Shown here: positions 56,328 to 64,000 of the stretch, piece after piece
How the letters are laid out: every line of letters begins with the position of its first letter
Position numbering within the stretch: the stretch's first letter is position 1
Assembly: GCF_003058465.1 (NCBI RefSeq)
Contig: NZ_CP028901.1
Span: forward strand, 3,286,001-3,350,000
Direction of reading: 5' to 3'
Source: Orrella marina
GTDB lineage: Bacteria; Pseudomonadota; Gammaproteobacteria; Burkholderiales; Burkholderiaceae_B
Length of the DNA stretch: 64,000 nt
Notes under the pieces: model-generated
What the model saw: only the letters and a program-made list of their open reading frames with translations
Database searches by the model: none
What the model was told of the DNA's origin: nothing
Made by a program: the position numbers and the translations under genes

Positions 56328-57218
56328 TTGGAATTACGTCAGTTGCGCTACTTTCTGGCGGTCGCCCAGGAGCTTCATTTCGGACGTGCTGCCGAGAAGG
56401 TTCATATTGCCCAGTCCCCGCTGTCGCGGCAGATCCGTCAGCTCGAGGACTCGCTGGGCGTGAAGCTTTTCAATCGAACCCGGCACCGCGTGGAGCTCAC
56501 AGAGGCAGGGCGTGCTTTCATCGCGCATGCCCGAGCGGTCCTGGCGACGACCGAGCAGGCCCGTCAAGGTGCGGTCAAAGCAGCCGCAGGGCTGTACGGC
56601 AGGGTTTCGATCGGATACACGAACTCCGCGATCTATACCTTGTTTCCGCGACTGCTGGTGCAACATCGCCGTACCCACCCGCAGGTCGAGATTGTCTTGC
56701 GTGACAGCCTGCTCACGCCCATGCAGATCGATGCGCTGATCGACCGCAAGCTGGATATCGGATTCTTGCGCCCACCCGTCGGAAACGCGGCAATCGAGAC
56801 TTTTGTGGTCGCCAGGCAGACTCTTTTAATGGCGTGCCCGGCTGGTCATCCTCTGTTGCAGAATGAGGAAGTGGATCTTTCCCGGTTTGCCGATCAACCG
56901 TTTGTGATGTTCTCCAGGGGACTGGACTCTGCCCTGACGACCACCATGTTGCGTGTCTGTCACGAGGCCGGGTTTCATCCACACATCGAACAGGAGGTGG
57001 GTGACGTGCCGACGATGATCAGCCTGGTTGCCCACGGGATGGGGGTCGCGCTGGTTCCTTCCTCAGCGCGTGAGATGGAGTTTCGGGGAGTGGAGTTTCG
57101 CAACATCAAGGGCGTAGAACAGGAGCTTGTCATGGCTATGGCGTGGAACCAGGAAGTGGAGTCACCGGCGCGGGACAGCTTCATCAAACTGGTCAAAGCA
57201 GTTGTTGAACAGGAATGA
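56328..57218 (+). CDS. LysR-type transcriptional regulator
   Basis: 296 residues. The N-terminal helix-turn-helix (LRYFLAVAQELHFGRAAEKVHIAQ) is of the CatR/BenM-like subgroup, which governs aromatic and acyl-acid catabolism. A two-lobe effector-binding domain follows (IGYTNSAIYTLFPRLL and later). The start is a TTG, since the family normally begins with MELRQLRYF. It lies between the SDR and the enoyl-CoA hydratase on the same strand and probably regulates this cluster. Confidence 0.9.
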   Translation: MELRQLRYFLAVAQELHFGRAAEKVHIAQSPLSRQIRQLEDSLGVKLFNRTRHRVELTEAGRAFIAHARAVLATTEQARQGAVKAAAGLYGRVSIGYTNSAIYTLFPRLLVQHRRTHPQVEIVLRDSLLTPMQIDALIDRKLDIGFLRPPVGNAAIETFVVARQTLLMACPAGHPLLQNEEVDLSRFADQPFVMFSRGLDSALTTTMLRVCHEAGFHPHIEQEVGDVPTMISLVAHGMGVALVPSSAREMEFRGVEFRNIKGVEQELVMAMAWNQEVESPARDSFIKLVKAVVEQE

Positions 57219-57297
57219 ACATGCACCCAATCCAGATGGCCGAGATCGGGACTGAATCTGTGCTGGAACTTGTAAAAGAAACGTTCAGGAGCGCGTT

Positions 57298-58131
57298 GTG
57301 AGTCAATGGAATCGAACAGAAGGAGAGTTGTTGCAGACGTTGATCGACGGGGTCCTGATTCTGTCTCTTAATCGACCGAAGCAGCACAACGCGCTCACCC
57401 TCGGTATGTACGCGGGTTTGCGTGATGCGCTGGTTCAGGCTAACCAAAGCCCTGATGTAAGAGTCGTGGTTCTGGAGGGTGTTGGCGCGTCGTTCTGCTC
57501 CGGAGGTGATGTGTCGCGAATGGCATCGAACGCCACGGCAAGCGCAAAGGAGGGGGCATCATCCGATCAGGCCACTCGTGAGGCGGACCTGAGACGTCGC
57601 ACGGAGATCGTTGAACTCTTGCATCAGACATCGAAGCCAACGATCGCACTGCTGCGCGGTCACGTGGTCGGTGCTGGATTGTCTCTCGCGCTTGCCTGTG
57701 ACATTCGACTTGGGGACGCGACGATTCGCATGATGACAGGGTTTGCCCGGGTCGGGTTGTCGGGCGACTTTGGTGGCCACTACTTTTTGCCGCGTATTGT
57801 TGGTATGGCCAGAGCGCGCGAGATGTACTTGCTGTCCCGACCGGTTCTGGGAGAGCAGGCGCTTGAACTGGGGTTGGTCACTGAACTCGTCGATGCCGGG
57901 ATCCTGCGTGAGCACGGACTGAAGCTGGCCCGAGACCTAGCCGATGGCCCCACGTTTGCCTATGCCAGTATCAAGGCCAATCTGAACGACGGACTGGACG
58001 CCGATCTGTCCAGGATGCTTGATCTTGAGGCGCAACGGCACGTCGCGTGTGTCGAGTCAGCAGATCACAAAGAGGCTGTCACGGCGTTTCAGCAAAAGCG
58101 CGCTCCGCAGTTTCGTAACCACACAACTTGA
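57298..58131 (+). CDS. Enoyl-CoA hydratase/isomerase family protein
   Basis: 277 residues with the crotonase fold: ILSLNRPKQHNALTLGM near the N-terminus, the oxyanion motifs ASFCSGGD and RGHVVGAGLSLALACD. The region that carries the second catalytic Glu in true hydratases reads LSGDFGGHYFLPRIVG, so an Asp or none takes that place. The enzyme may be an isomerase or act on an unusual acyl-CoA. It starts with GTG at 57298 and is followed after 59 bp by the CoA-transferase genes, so it is part of the same pathway. Confidence 0.87.
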   Translation: MSQWNRTEGELLQTLIDGVLILSLNRPKQHNALTLGMYAGLRDALVQANQSPDVRVVVLEGVGASFCSGGDVSRMASNATASAKEGASSDQATREADLRRRTEIVELLHQTSKPTIALLRGHVVGAGLSLALACDIRLGDATIRMMTGFARVGLSGDFGGHYFLPRIVGMARAREMYLLSRPVLGEQALELGLVTELVDAGILREHGLKLARDLADGPTFAYASIKANLNDGLDADLSRMLDLEAQRHVACVESADHKEAVTAFQQKRAPQFRNHTT

Positions 58132-58190
58132 AAGCTGCACATGAAGACAGCAAGGTAACCAGACAGAATGACCGTCAGACAGGATAAGAA

Positions 58191-58868
58191 ATGATTGATA
58201 AACGTGTTCAGAGTATCGCGAACGCCCTGGAGGGTTTGCGAGATGACTCCACGATCTTGGTGGGAGGATTCAGTACCTCGGGCAGACCTTCCGATTTGCT
58301 GCGTGGTGTGCTCGAGTTGGGCATCAGGGGCCTGACGTTGATTGCCAACAACGCAACGACCGGCACGGATGTGGTGGCAGACATGCTTCACGCCGGTGTC
58401 ATCCGCAAGATTGTCTGCTCGTTTCCTCGCGGTATCGAAGGGCATAGCATTTTTGATGATCTCTACCAGGCCGGAAAGATTGATATCGAGCTTGTTCCTC
58501 AAGGAACACTGGCGGAGCGGATCCGGGCAGGTTCGGCGGGTATCGGCGGTTTTTTTACCCGGACGGCGGCCGGTACTGAGTTGGCCAAGGGCAAGGAGTC
58601 CCGCATGATCGACGGCAAGTTGTACGTCCTGGAGCAGCCTTTGCGCGCGGATGTGGCCTTGATACGCGGGCAATGTGGCGACCGGATGGGTAATCTGACG
58701 TATCACCGCGGTGCCAGGGTAAACAATCCGGTGATGGCGGGGGCAGCAGACCTCACCATCGCGCAGGTGGCCCAGATTGTCGAGGTGGGTGCGATTGATC
58801 CGGAACACGTCGTCACACCCGGAATTTTTGTGGATCGTCTGGTGGAGGTCACATGCAGCAAGGAGTGA
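58191..58868 (+). CDS. CoA-transferase subunit A
   Basis: 225 residues of the SugarP_isomerase/CoA-transferase I family, A subunit: VGGFSTSGRPSDLL at about residue 24, NNATTGTDV, LVPQGTLAERIRA and GIGGFFTRTAAGT. It pairs with the next gene, overlapping it by 16 bp. A and B subunits together move CoA from a donor such as succinyl-CoA to a 3-oxo or other carboxylic acid. Context suggests it activates the acid imported by the Liv transporter downstream. Confidence 0.9.
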   Translation: MIDKRVQSIANALEGLRDDSTILVGGFSTSGRPSDLLRGVLELGIRGLTLIANNATTGTDVVADMLHAGVIRKIVCSFPRGIEGHSIFDDLYQAGKIDIELVPQGTLAERIRAGSAGIGGFFTRTAAGTELAKGKESRMIDGKLYVLEQPLRADVALIRGQCGDRMGNLTYHRGARVNNPVMAGAADLTIAQVAQIVEVGAIDPEHVVTPGIFVDRLVEVTCSKE

Positions 58869-59563
58869 AACCCAACTTGGGCGCACAGTCGCCCACGCCG
58901 TGCGGACTGGCGCGAGAAGACATTGCGCGTGTAGTCGCCAACGACATGCCAGATGGCGCTTACGTCAATCTGGGCATCGGCTTGCCGACCAAGATCGCGA
59001 ATTATGTGGCGCGTGAGAAGGAGGTGCAGTTGCAGAGCGAGCAAGGGCTTCTCGGTCTTGGCCCGGCACCCGAACCCGGACAGGAAGACCCCGATGTAGT
59101 CAACGCTGGCAAGGGGTTCGTGACGCTGTTGCCAGGTGCATCCGTGTTCAGTCATAGCGATTCGTTTCTGATGATTCGCGGCGGGCATATCGACATCGCC
59201 TGTCTTGGTGCATTTCAGGTGGCTGCAAACGGTGACATTGCCAACTGGTCAACGGGATCTGACAAGTTCGCGCCGGGCGTGGGTGGTGCGATGGATCTGG
59301 CTGCGGGTGCCAGACAGGTCTGGGTGTTGATGGAACACTGCCAAAAGGATGGCGCACCCAGAGTGCTGGAAAGGTGCACATATCCCTTGACCGGTATGGG
59401 TTGCGTCAACAGGATCTATACCAATTTCGCGCTCATGACCATTACCGAAGCAGGCTTGCGGGTTGATCGAATGGTTGAAGGTATGACGCTGGAGGACTTG
59501 CAGGCAATTACGCAGGCAAGCTTGATATTGGCACCGGACTGTAGCGTTTACCGTCCGGACTGA
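58853..59563 (+). CDS. CoA-transferase subunit B
   Basis: 236 residues with the B-subunit marks LGIGLPTKIANYV and SEQGLLGLGP, where the Glu is the CoA-carrying catalytic residue. The usual family sequence is SENG, so Asn is replaced by Gln. Further on it has GGHIDIACLGAFQV and GGAMDLAAGA. The ATG at 58853 is preceded by GGAGG; a GTG at 58865 is less likely. It forms the catalytic half of the transferase with the gene before it. The SEQG variant is mild and probably active. Confidence 0.9.
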   Translation: MQQGVKPNLGAQSPTPCGLAREDIARVVANDMPDGAYVNLGIGLPTKIANYVAREKEVQLQSEQGLLGLGPAPEPGQEDPDVVNAGKGFVTLLPGASVFSHSDSFLMIRGGHIDIACLGAFQVAANGDIANWSTGSDKFAPGVGGAMDLAAGARQVWVLMEHCQKDGAPRVLERCTYPLTGMGCVNRIYTNFALMTITEAGLRVDRMVEGMTLEDLQAITQASLILAPDCSVYRPD

Positions 59564-59639
59564 CAGTTTCAAGAAACGCGCTTCGCGACTCTGAAGCCAG
59601 TGTCGTAGCGCGAATGTAGTGAGTGAATCTTTTCGATCA

Positions 59640-59666
59640 CCAGACTTAGGAATGTGTATGGTCTGG
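59640..59666. promoter_or_regulatory. Inverted repeat upstream of livK
   Basis: Arms CCAGAC (59640-59645) and GTCTGG (59661-59666) with a 15-bp spacer lie 26 bp before the livK start. This is a possible operator or a 5'-leader hairpin. The GAGGGG ribosome-binding site follows it. Confidence 0.4.
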
Positions 59667-59691
59667 ATAACAACATAGTGAGGGGACTGAA

Positions 59692-60807
59692 ATGAAGAAA
59701 TTACTCAGCGCACTGGTGATTTGCCAGGCCATGGTTGCTGGATCAGCGGTTGCGCAGGATATCAAACTGGGGGCAGCATTTCCGTTGAGCGGACCCAATG
59801 CCGAAGCAGGACAACTCTTTGCAACAGGTATCGATCTCGCGGTCGAACACATCAATGCTGATAAGCGTTTGAATGGATCGTTTGGTGTGGTCTACGAAGA
59901 CAGTCAGGCCTTGCCGACCCAAGGTGTGATTGCCGCCAACAAACTGATCAACGTTGAGCGTGTGCCCTATATTCTTTCAGCTTACACCGGTGTGTCCAAG
60001 GCAGTCGCACCACTCGGTCAGCGTAATCAGGTTGTGATTGTGAATGGGGGTGGTGTGGGTCCTGACCTGGCGGAACTCGGACCGTACTTCTGGAACGTCA
60101 TTCCTCTGGCCAACCTGGAAGTAGCCACCATGGTGCCATTTCTGGTCAAGGACAAGGGTCTCAAGCGCGTGGCCCTCGTTTACATCGATGATCCACTTGG
60201 CGATGCCGCAAAAAAGGTGCTCGACAAGGAACTCAAGGCGGCAGGTGCCGAATTGGTGGGGGCGTTCTCTATCCCCGCATCGGCCCAGCAGTTCTCGGGT
60301 ATTGCAGCGCGTGTGAGAGATACCCGTCCCGATGCCGTCTACATCGCATCCTATGGCAACCAGCAGGTGCAATTGACCAAGCAGTTGCGAGACAACGGGG
60401 TCAGTCAACCCATCGCGAGTTATTCGGTTTTTTCAATGCCGTCGATGCTTGCACTTCCAGAGGCCCAGGGCAGCTTCTTTACCAGTCAGGAAGTGAATCG
60501 CCAGAGTCAGGATGCGCGTACCCAGCGCATGGTCAAGGACTACACAGCCAAACATGGCAAGGAGCCGAACACCTACGCTATCAACTACTACAACGCCACG
60601 ATGTTGTTCGCAGATCTGGTCGAAGCACTGCAGAAGGAAGGCAAGGCGATAACGGGCGCCAACCTGCTTGAGAAGCGTCAGGCGACTCCTTCGTTTCAGT
60701 TTGTCGGTTCGACTGTTTCGTTCCAGGATGACGGTACGGTCAGGGCACCGGTTCAGGTGAACGAGATTGCCAATGGAACGACCAAGATCGTCAAACCCGG
60801 CAAATAA
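59692..60807 (+). CDS. livK: Branched-chain amino acid-type ABC transporter substrate-binding protein
   Basis: 371 residues with a signal peptide cleaved near GSAVAQDIKLG. The mature part is a Peripla_BP_6/LivK-type receptor (IKLGAAFPLSGPNAEAGQLF, NAINYYNATMLF-like end). It is the periplasmic binding protein of the livKHMGF cassette. In Burkholderiales such receptors often bind aromatic or alicyclic acids, not leucine, and the acyl-CoA genes upstream favour such a ligand. Confidence 0.9.
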   Translation: MKKLLSALVICQAMVAGSAVAQDIKLGAAFPLSGPNAEAGQLFATGIDLAVEHINADKRLNGSFGVVYEDSQALPTQGVIAANKLINVERVPYILSAYTGVSKAVAPLGQRNQVVIVNGGGVGPDLAELGPYFWNVIPLANLEVATMVPFLVKDKGLKRVALVYIDDPLGDAAKKVLDKELKAAGAELVGAFSIPASAQQFSGIAARVRDTRPDAVYIASYGNQQVQLTKQLRDNGVSQPIASYSVFSMPSMLALPEAQGSFFTSQEVNRQSQDARTQRMVKDYTAKHGKEPNTYAINYYNATMLFADLVEALQKEGKAITGANLLEKRQATPSFQFVGSTVSFQDDGTVRAPVQVNEIANGTTKIVKPGK

Positions 60808-60831
60808 TCAGCTTCAAGGAAGAGTGGCGTC

Positions 60832-61704
60832 ATGCTGTATTTGCAACTATTGGTTAACGGCATACAGACCGGGGCGATGTATGCCCTGATTGCCGCGGGA
60901 TTCTCGCTGATCTTCGGGATGACCAGGGTGTTTCACGCGGCACATGGTGCCACCTTCACGATTGCCGGTTTCGTGTTCTACGAGTGTTACCAGGTGTTCG
61001 AGCTCGGACTGATCCTCTCGGTTCTGGGCTCGGCCCTGGCTGCGGGTCTGTTTGGCATGTTGCTCAACCGCTGGGTCTATGTGGTGATTCAGCGCCATGA
61101 GGGGTCGTTTTTTACCGTCTTTGCGGCGTCATTTGGTGCTGCGATCGTGGTCGAGAACCTGATCGCCATTTTCTTTGGCAAGGGTCTGATGACGGTCAGC
61201 ACCGACTGGAGCCGCAGTGTCGAGATGATGCCGGGGCTCTTTGTTGCACCGATGTCGTTTGTCGCGGTGATTGTGGCCATCGTCTGCTTTGCCATTTTGC
61301 ACTGGCTGTTCACCCACACGAGTCTGGGGGTGGCGCTACGGGCGCTGGGCGAGAATCCGATGCTGATCGATGTGTTCGGTCTGAACCAGCGCGAGCTTGG
61401 CAAGTACGCCTTTCTGATTGGGTCCGTGCTGGTGGTGCCGGCTGCGGTGCTCACGGCCACGACCACCGGTTTGAGTGCCTCGATGGGGCATCACATCATG
61501 ATGATCAGTATCGCGGCCACGATCGTGGGGGGTGTGGGCAGTCTGCGAGGCGCGGCCATGGCCGGGATGCTCTTTGGACTGGCCGAGAACCTGAGTCTTG
61601 CATTCTTTGAGCCGCAGTGGAGCGAAGCGGTCACCTTCGTGATCCTGTTTCTTTTCATCATCTTTCGTCCGGGCGGTTTCTACGGGCGAGCCATCGTGTC
61701 ATAA
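60832..61704 (+). CDS. livH: ABC transporter permease, LivH family
   Basis: 290 residues with about eight transmembrane segments. It starts LLVNGIQTGAMYALIAAGFS, the standard LivH N-terminus, and has the EAA-like GLSASMGHHIMMISIAATIVGG region near residue 205. It forms half of the inner-membrane channel. The stop is followed five bases later by livM. Confidence 0.92.
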   Translation: MLYLQLLVNGIQTGAMYALIAAGFSLIFGMTRVFHAAHGATFTIAGFVFYECYQVFELGLILSVLGSALAAGLFGMLLNRWVYVVIQRHEGSFFTVFAASFGAAIVVENLIAIFFGKGLMTVSTDWSRSVEMMPGLFVAPMSFVAVIVAIVCFAILHWLFTHTSLGVALRALGENPMLIDVFGLNQRELGKYAFLIGSVLVVPAAVLTATTTGLSASMGHHIMMISIAATIVGGVGSLRGAAMAGMLFGLAENLSLAFFEPQWSEAVTFVILFLFIIFRPGGFYGRAIVS

Positions 61705-61709
61705 AAGCC

Positions 61710-62594
61710 ATGCTTGCCTATCTTCAGAACATTTTCATCCTGTTCTCGATCAACGCGATTCTGGCGCTGACGCTGAACTTCATCATGGGCTATGCGGGCA
61801 TCTTCTCGCTCGCCCATGCCATCTTCTTCGGGGTGGGGGCCTATACGGCTGCCTACGTGGCGTTGAACTTCACCGATTCGCTACTGCTGTGCATGCTGGC
61901 GGCCATGGGCTTGTCCGCCATTCTGTCCATGGCACTGGCCTTGCCCGCGCTGCGCGTGCGCGGTGAGTACTTTGTAGCGGCGTCCCTGGGCCTGCAGATT
62001 ATTGGTGTGACCATCTTTTCTGAATGGAAGTCGGTCACCGGTGGTCTGGGCGGCATGGTCGGCATTCCGCCGCCGGTGCTGTTTGGCTACACGTTCACCA
62101 GTACCAGCCAGTTCGTGGGGCTGTCGCTGGCGATTTTGCTGGGGGTGCTGGGGGTGCTGGCGCTACTGGTCAGGGGCAGCTTTGGACGGAGCCTGATGGC
62201 CATTCGCGATAGCGAATCGGCCGCCCAGGCCTACGGCAAGCACGTCAACGCGATCAAGACGCTGTCGGTTGCGGTGTCAGCGGCGCTTGCGGCGCTGGGT
62301 GGCGGCTTGTACGCGTTTTACATGAGCTTTGTGAACGTCGAGGTGTTCACGCTGAACATGTCGATCCTGCTGATGGCGATGGTCATCATCGGAGGCACCG
62401 GCACGTTGATGGGGCCACTCGTGGGGGCGGCCATCGTCATGGCACTGCCTGCGGCACTGACCTATCTGCCGTTCATTCCGCCGGGCGAGCTCGGCACGAT
62501 CCAGCAGATCATCTATGGCGCAGCCATGGTCATTCTGATGATGTACCGGCCGGGTGGTCTGGTTGGTGGACGCAGCAAGGAAAAGTCAGCATGA
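61710..62594 (+). CDS. livM: ABC transporter permease, LivM family
   Basis: 294 residues from the ATG at 61710; an in-frame extension into livH is not used. It has the LivM motif NLIMGYAGIFSLAHA-like start (LNFIMGYAGIFSLAHAIFF), GEYFVAASLGLQI, and a late GGTGTLMGPLVGA. It forms the second half of the channel with LivH. Its stop overlaps the livG start as ATGA. Confidence 0.92.
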   Translation: MLAYLQNIFILFSINAILALTLNFIMGYAGIFSLAHAIFFGVGAYTAAYVALNFTDSLLLCMLAAMGLSAILSMALALPALRVRGEYFVAASLGLQIIGVTIFSEWKSVTGGLGGMVGIPPPVLFGYTFTSTSQFVGLSLAILLGVLGVLALLVRGSFGRSLMAIRDSESAAQAYGKHVNAIKTLSVAVSAALAALGGGLYAFYMSFVNVEVFTLNMSILLMAMVIIGGTGTLMGPLVGAAIVMALPAALTYLPFIPPGELGTIQQIIYGAAMVILMMYRPGGLVGGRSKEKSA

Positions 62595-63337
62595 GTCAAA
62601 CGCGTTCCTCGAACGAGATCCTGCTCGAGATCCGGGGTCTGAACAAGAATTTTGGTGGTTTGCAGGCGATTTCCGAAGTGTCGCTGGATTTGCCTGCGGG
62701 GATCATTACGACCCTGGTCGGACCCAACGGCGCGGGCAAGACGACGCTGTTCAACATGGTGACCGGGCACCTGGTGCCTACGAGCGGAACCATCCACTGG
62801 CTTGGCGAGCCGCTGGTGAGCATGCCCCCCTGGAAAATCGCGCGAAAGGGGATCGGGCGCACCTTTCAGGATCTGCGGCTCTTTAATCACATGACCGTGC
62901 AGGAGAACATCCAGAGCGTCATGGAGAACAGCAGCTGGCTGTGGCAGTTCGGTGCCTCTGATGCGGCGCGCATCGACGAGATTCTGGAGGAGACTGGCCT
63001 GGCGGCCAAGCGCAACGAGCGGGCCGTGGATCTGGCGTATGCCGAGCGCAAGTTTTTAAGCATGGCCCGGATCATGGCAGCCAAGTCCAAACTTTGGCTG
63101 CTCGATGAGCCAGCCTCGGGTCTGGATCCACGCTCATTCGATCGTTTCGTGGCGTTGCTCAAGGACTACGCGCGTCGAGGGGTGACGATCTGCATCATCG
63201 AGCACAACCTCGATATCGTGATCCAGCTCTCGGACACGGTGGCGTTTCTGGATCAGGGCAAGGTGCTGGCACAAGGATCGTCAGAGGAGATTCTGAAAGA
63301 TCCCCATCTGGCTGCAATTTACTTTGGAGATCGATGA
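62591..63337 (+). CDS. livG: ABC transporter ATP-binding protein, LivG family
   Basis: 248 residues: Walker A GPNGAGKT near residue 46, a Q-loop and Walker B LWLLDEPASG. The expected LSGGQ signature is replaced by DLAYAERKFLSMA, as is common in LivG-type proteins that read LSYGQ. It powers the permease together with LivF. It overlaps livM and livF by ATGA. Confidence 0.92.
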   Translation: MSQTRSSNEILLEIRGLNKNFGGLQAISEVSLDLPAGIITTLVGPNGAGKTTLFNMVTGHLVPTSGTIHWLGEPLVSMPPWKIARKGIGRTFQDLRLFNHMTVQENIQSVMENSSWLWQFGASDAARIDEILEETGLAAKRNERAVDLAYAERKFLSMARIMAAKSKLWLLDEPASGLDPRSFDRFVALLKDYARRGVTICIIEHNLDIVIQLSDTVAFLDQGKVLAQGSSEEILKDPHLAAIYFGDR

Positions 63338-64000
63338 GCATGTCGACATCGTCTTGGTTTTTGGAAGGTCGCGGGCTCAAGGTCGGCTATGGCGGGCGCC
63401 CCGTGCTCGAGGGGTTTGATGTCAGACTCGGGTACGACGAGGTGCTGTGTCTGATCGGTCACAACGGGGCCGGCAAGTCCACGTTGCTCAAAGCCCTGTT
63501 CGGGCTGGTGGCCCCATCGTCCGGTGAGGTCTGGCTCGAGGGCAAGCCGATCCGGAGTCTGAATTCCCGGTTCATGAATGCCAATGGCGTGGCCATGGTG
63601 CCCGAAGGACGCGGGATATTTCCGGGGCTGAGTGTGGCCGAGATCATGCGGCTGGGGTTCTGGGCGGCCGGGATCAAGCCGGCTGATCAGCAGGCGCGCC
63701 TGGAGTGGGTGTTCGAGATTTTGCCGATGGTCAAGCGGTTCTATAACCAGCGTGCCGGCACGCTTTCGGGTGGGCAGCAGCAGATGGTGTCGCTGGGCCG
63801 TGCGTTGCTGAGTCAGCCGCGTTGTCTGTTGCTCGACGAGCCGTCGATCGGACTGGCACCGAAGCTGTTTCAGGACCTGATGGGCCCGATCAAGGCGTTG
63901 CAGCAAGAGCGAAAGATGTCGATCCTGATTGTGGAGCAGAACGTCAAGGAGGCGCTCAAGATTTCGGACCGGGTGATCGTGATGAAGTCCGGGGCACTGA
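63334..64000 (+). CDS. livF: ABC transporter ATP-binding protein, LivF family (partial, cut at window edge)
   Basis: 222 codons are present before the window ends. It carries Walker A GHNGAGKST, signature LSGGQQQM and Walker B LLLDEPSIGL. The start overlaps the livG stop as ATGA; a second ATG two codons later is possible. It completes the livKHMGF importer. Only the last few residues (usual length about 235) are missing. Confidence 0.92.
   Translation, partial: MSMSTSSWFLEGRGLKVGYGGRPVLEGFDVRLGYDEVLCLIGHNGAGKSTLLKALFGLVAPSSGEVWLEGKPIRSLNSRFMNANGVAMVPEGRGIFPGLSVAEIMRLGFWAAGIKPADQQARLEWVFEILPMVKRFYNQRAGTLSGGQQQMVSLGRALLSQPRCLLLDEPSIGLAPKLFQDLMGPIKALQQERKMSILIVEQNVKEALKISDRVIVMKSGAL

Overview
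The window comes from the chromosome of a moderately GC-rich betaproteobacterium. Gene content points to Burkholderiales, most likely Alcaligenaceae: Bug/TctC periplasmic receptors, an AtuA/DUF4387 pair, a DUF2868/DUF3482 GTPase pair, and a Liv transporter with acyl-CoA catabolic genes. This placement is inferred from gene content, not from a marker gene. No rRNA, tRNA, CRISPR array or intact insertion sequence was seen.

1-12.3 kb: two divergently transcribed circularly-permuted ATP-grasp/alpha-E modules. The minus-strand module is a fused protein plus a transglutaminase; the plus-strand module has two separate genes. They are followed by an MFS transporter, a DUF2868 membrane protein with its DUF3482 GTPase, and an RhlE-type RNA helicase that ends at a strong, apparently bidirectional terminator.

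12.3-38.9 kb: a 26.5-kb cellulose superlocus, all on the minus strand. The upstream half is a class I-like operon, bcsD-bcsP-bcsQ-bcsA-bcsB-bcsB-bcsZ-bcsC, with two full-length tandem bcsB paralogues. It continues into wssF-wssG-wssH-wssI, the O-acetylation module known from Pseudomonas wss operons. The downstream half is the E. coli-type (class II) set bcsE-bcsG-bcsR-bcsQ, followed by one ORF in which the N-terminal membrane part of BcsA runs in frame into the TPR and barrel part of BcsC. The BcsA catalytic and PilZ domains, all of BcsB and BcsZ, and the BcsC export signal are missing. bcsG carries a -1 homopolymer frameshift and bcsF was not found. My reading is one complete acetyl-cellulose machine next to a collapsed phosphoethanolamine-cellulose locus, whose BcsE, BcsR and BcsQ may still serve the intact synthase.

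39-43 kb: a large intergenic region with a perfect 12-bp stem-loop, then a lone PLD-nuclease/SF2-helicase/DUF3427 protein, a candidate defence or repair enzyme.

43-51.9 kb: a minus-strand catabolic set (alpha/beta hydrolase, PEP-mutase-like lyase, DUF4387, AtuA, LysR), divergent from a Bug receptor, an amidase and an isochorismatase-family hydrolase. The hydrolase runs directly into the 3' end of a second, truncated Bug gene.

51.9-55.2 kb: a gene-poor, decaying stretch with a frameshifted MFS pseudogene and an isocitrate/isopropylmalate-type dehydrogenase.

55.2-64 kb: an acyl-CoA catabolic island: 2,4-dienoyl-CoA-reductase-like SDR, LysR regulator, enoyl-CoA hydratase, CoA-transferase A and B, and a complete livKHMGF ABC importer. 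The final gene, livF, is cut by the window edge.

Three disrupted genes (transglutaminase, bcsG, MFS) each lose one base in a homopolymer run, so sequencing or assembly error must be separated from true decay before any pseudogene call is accepted.
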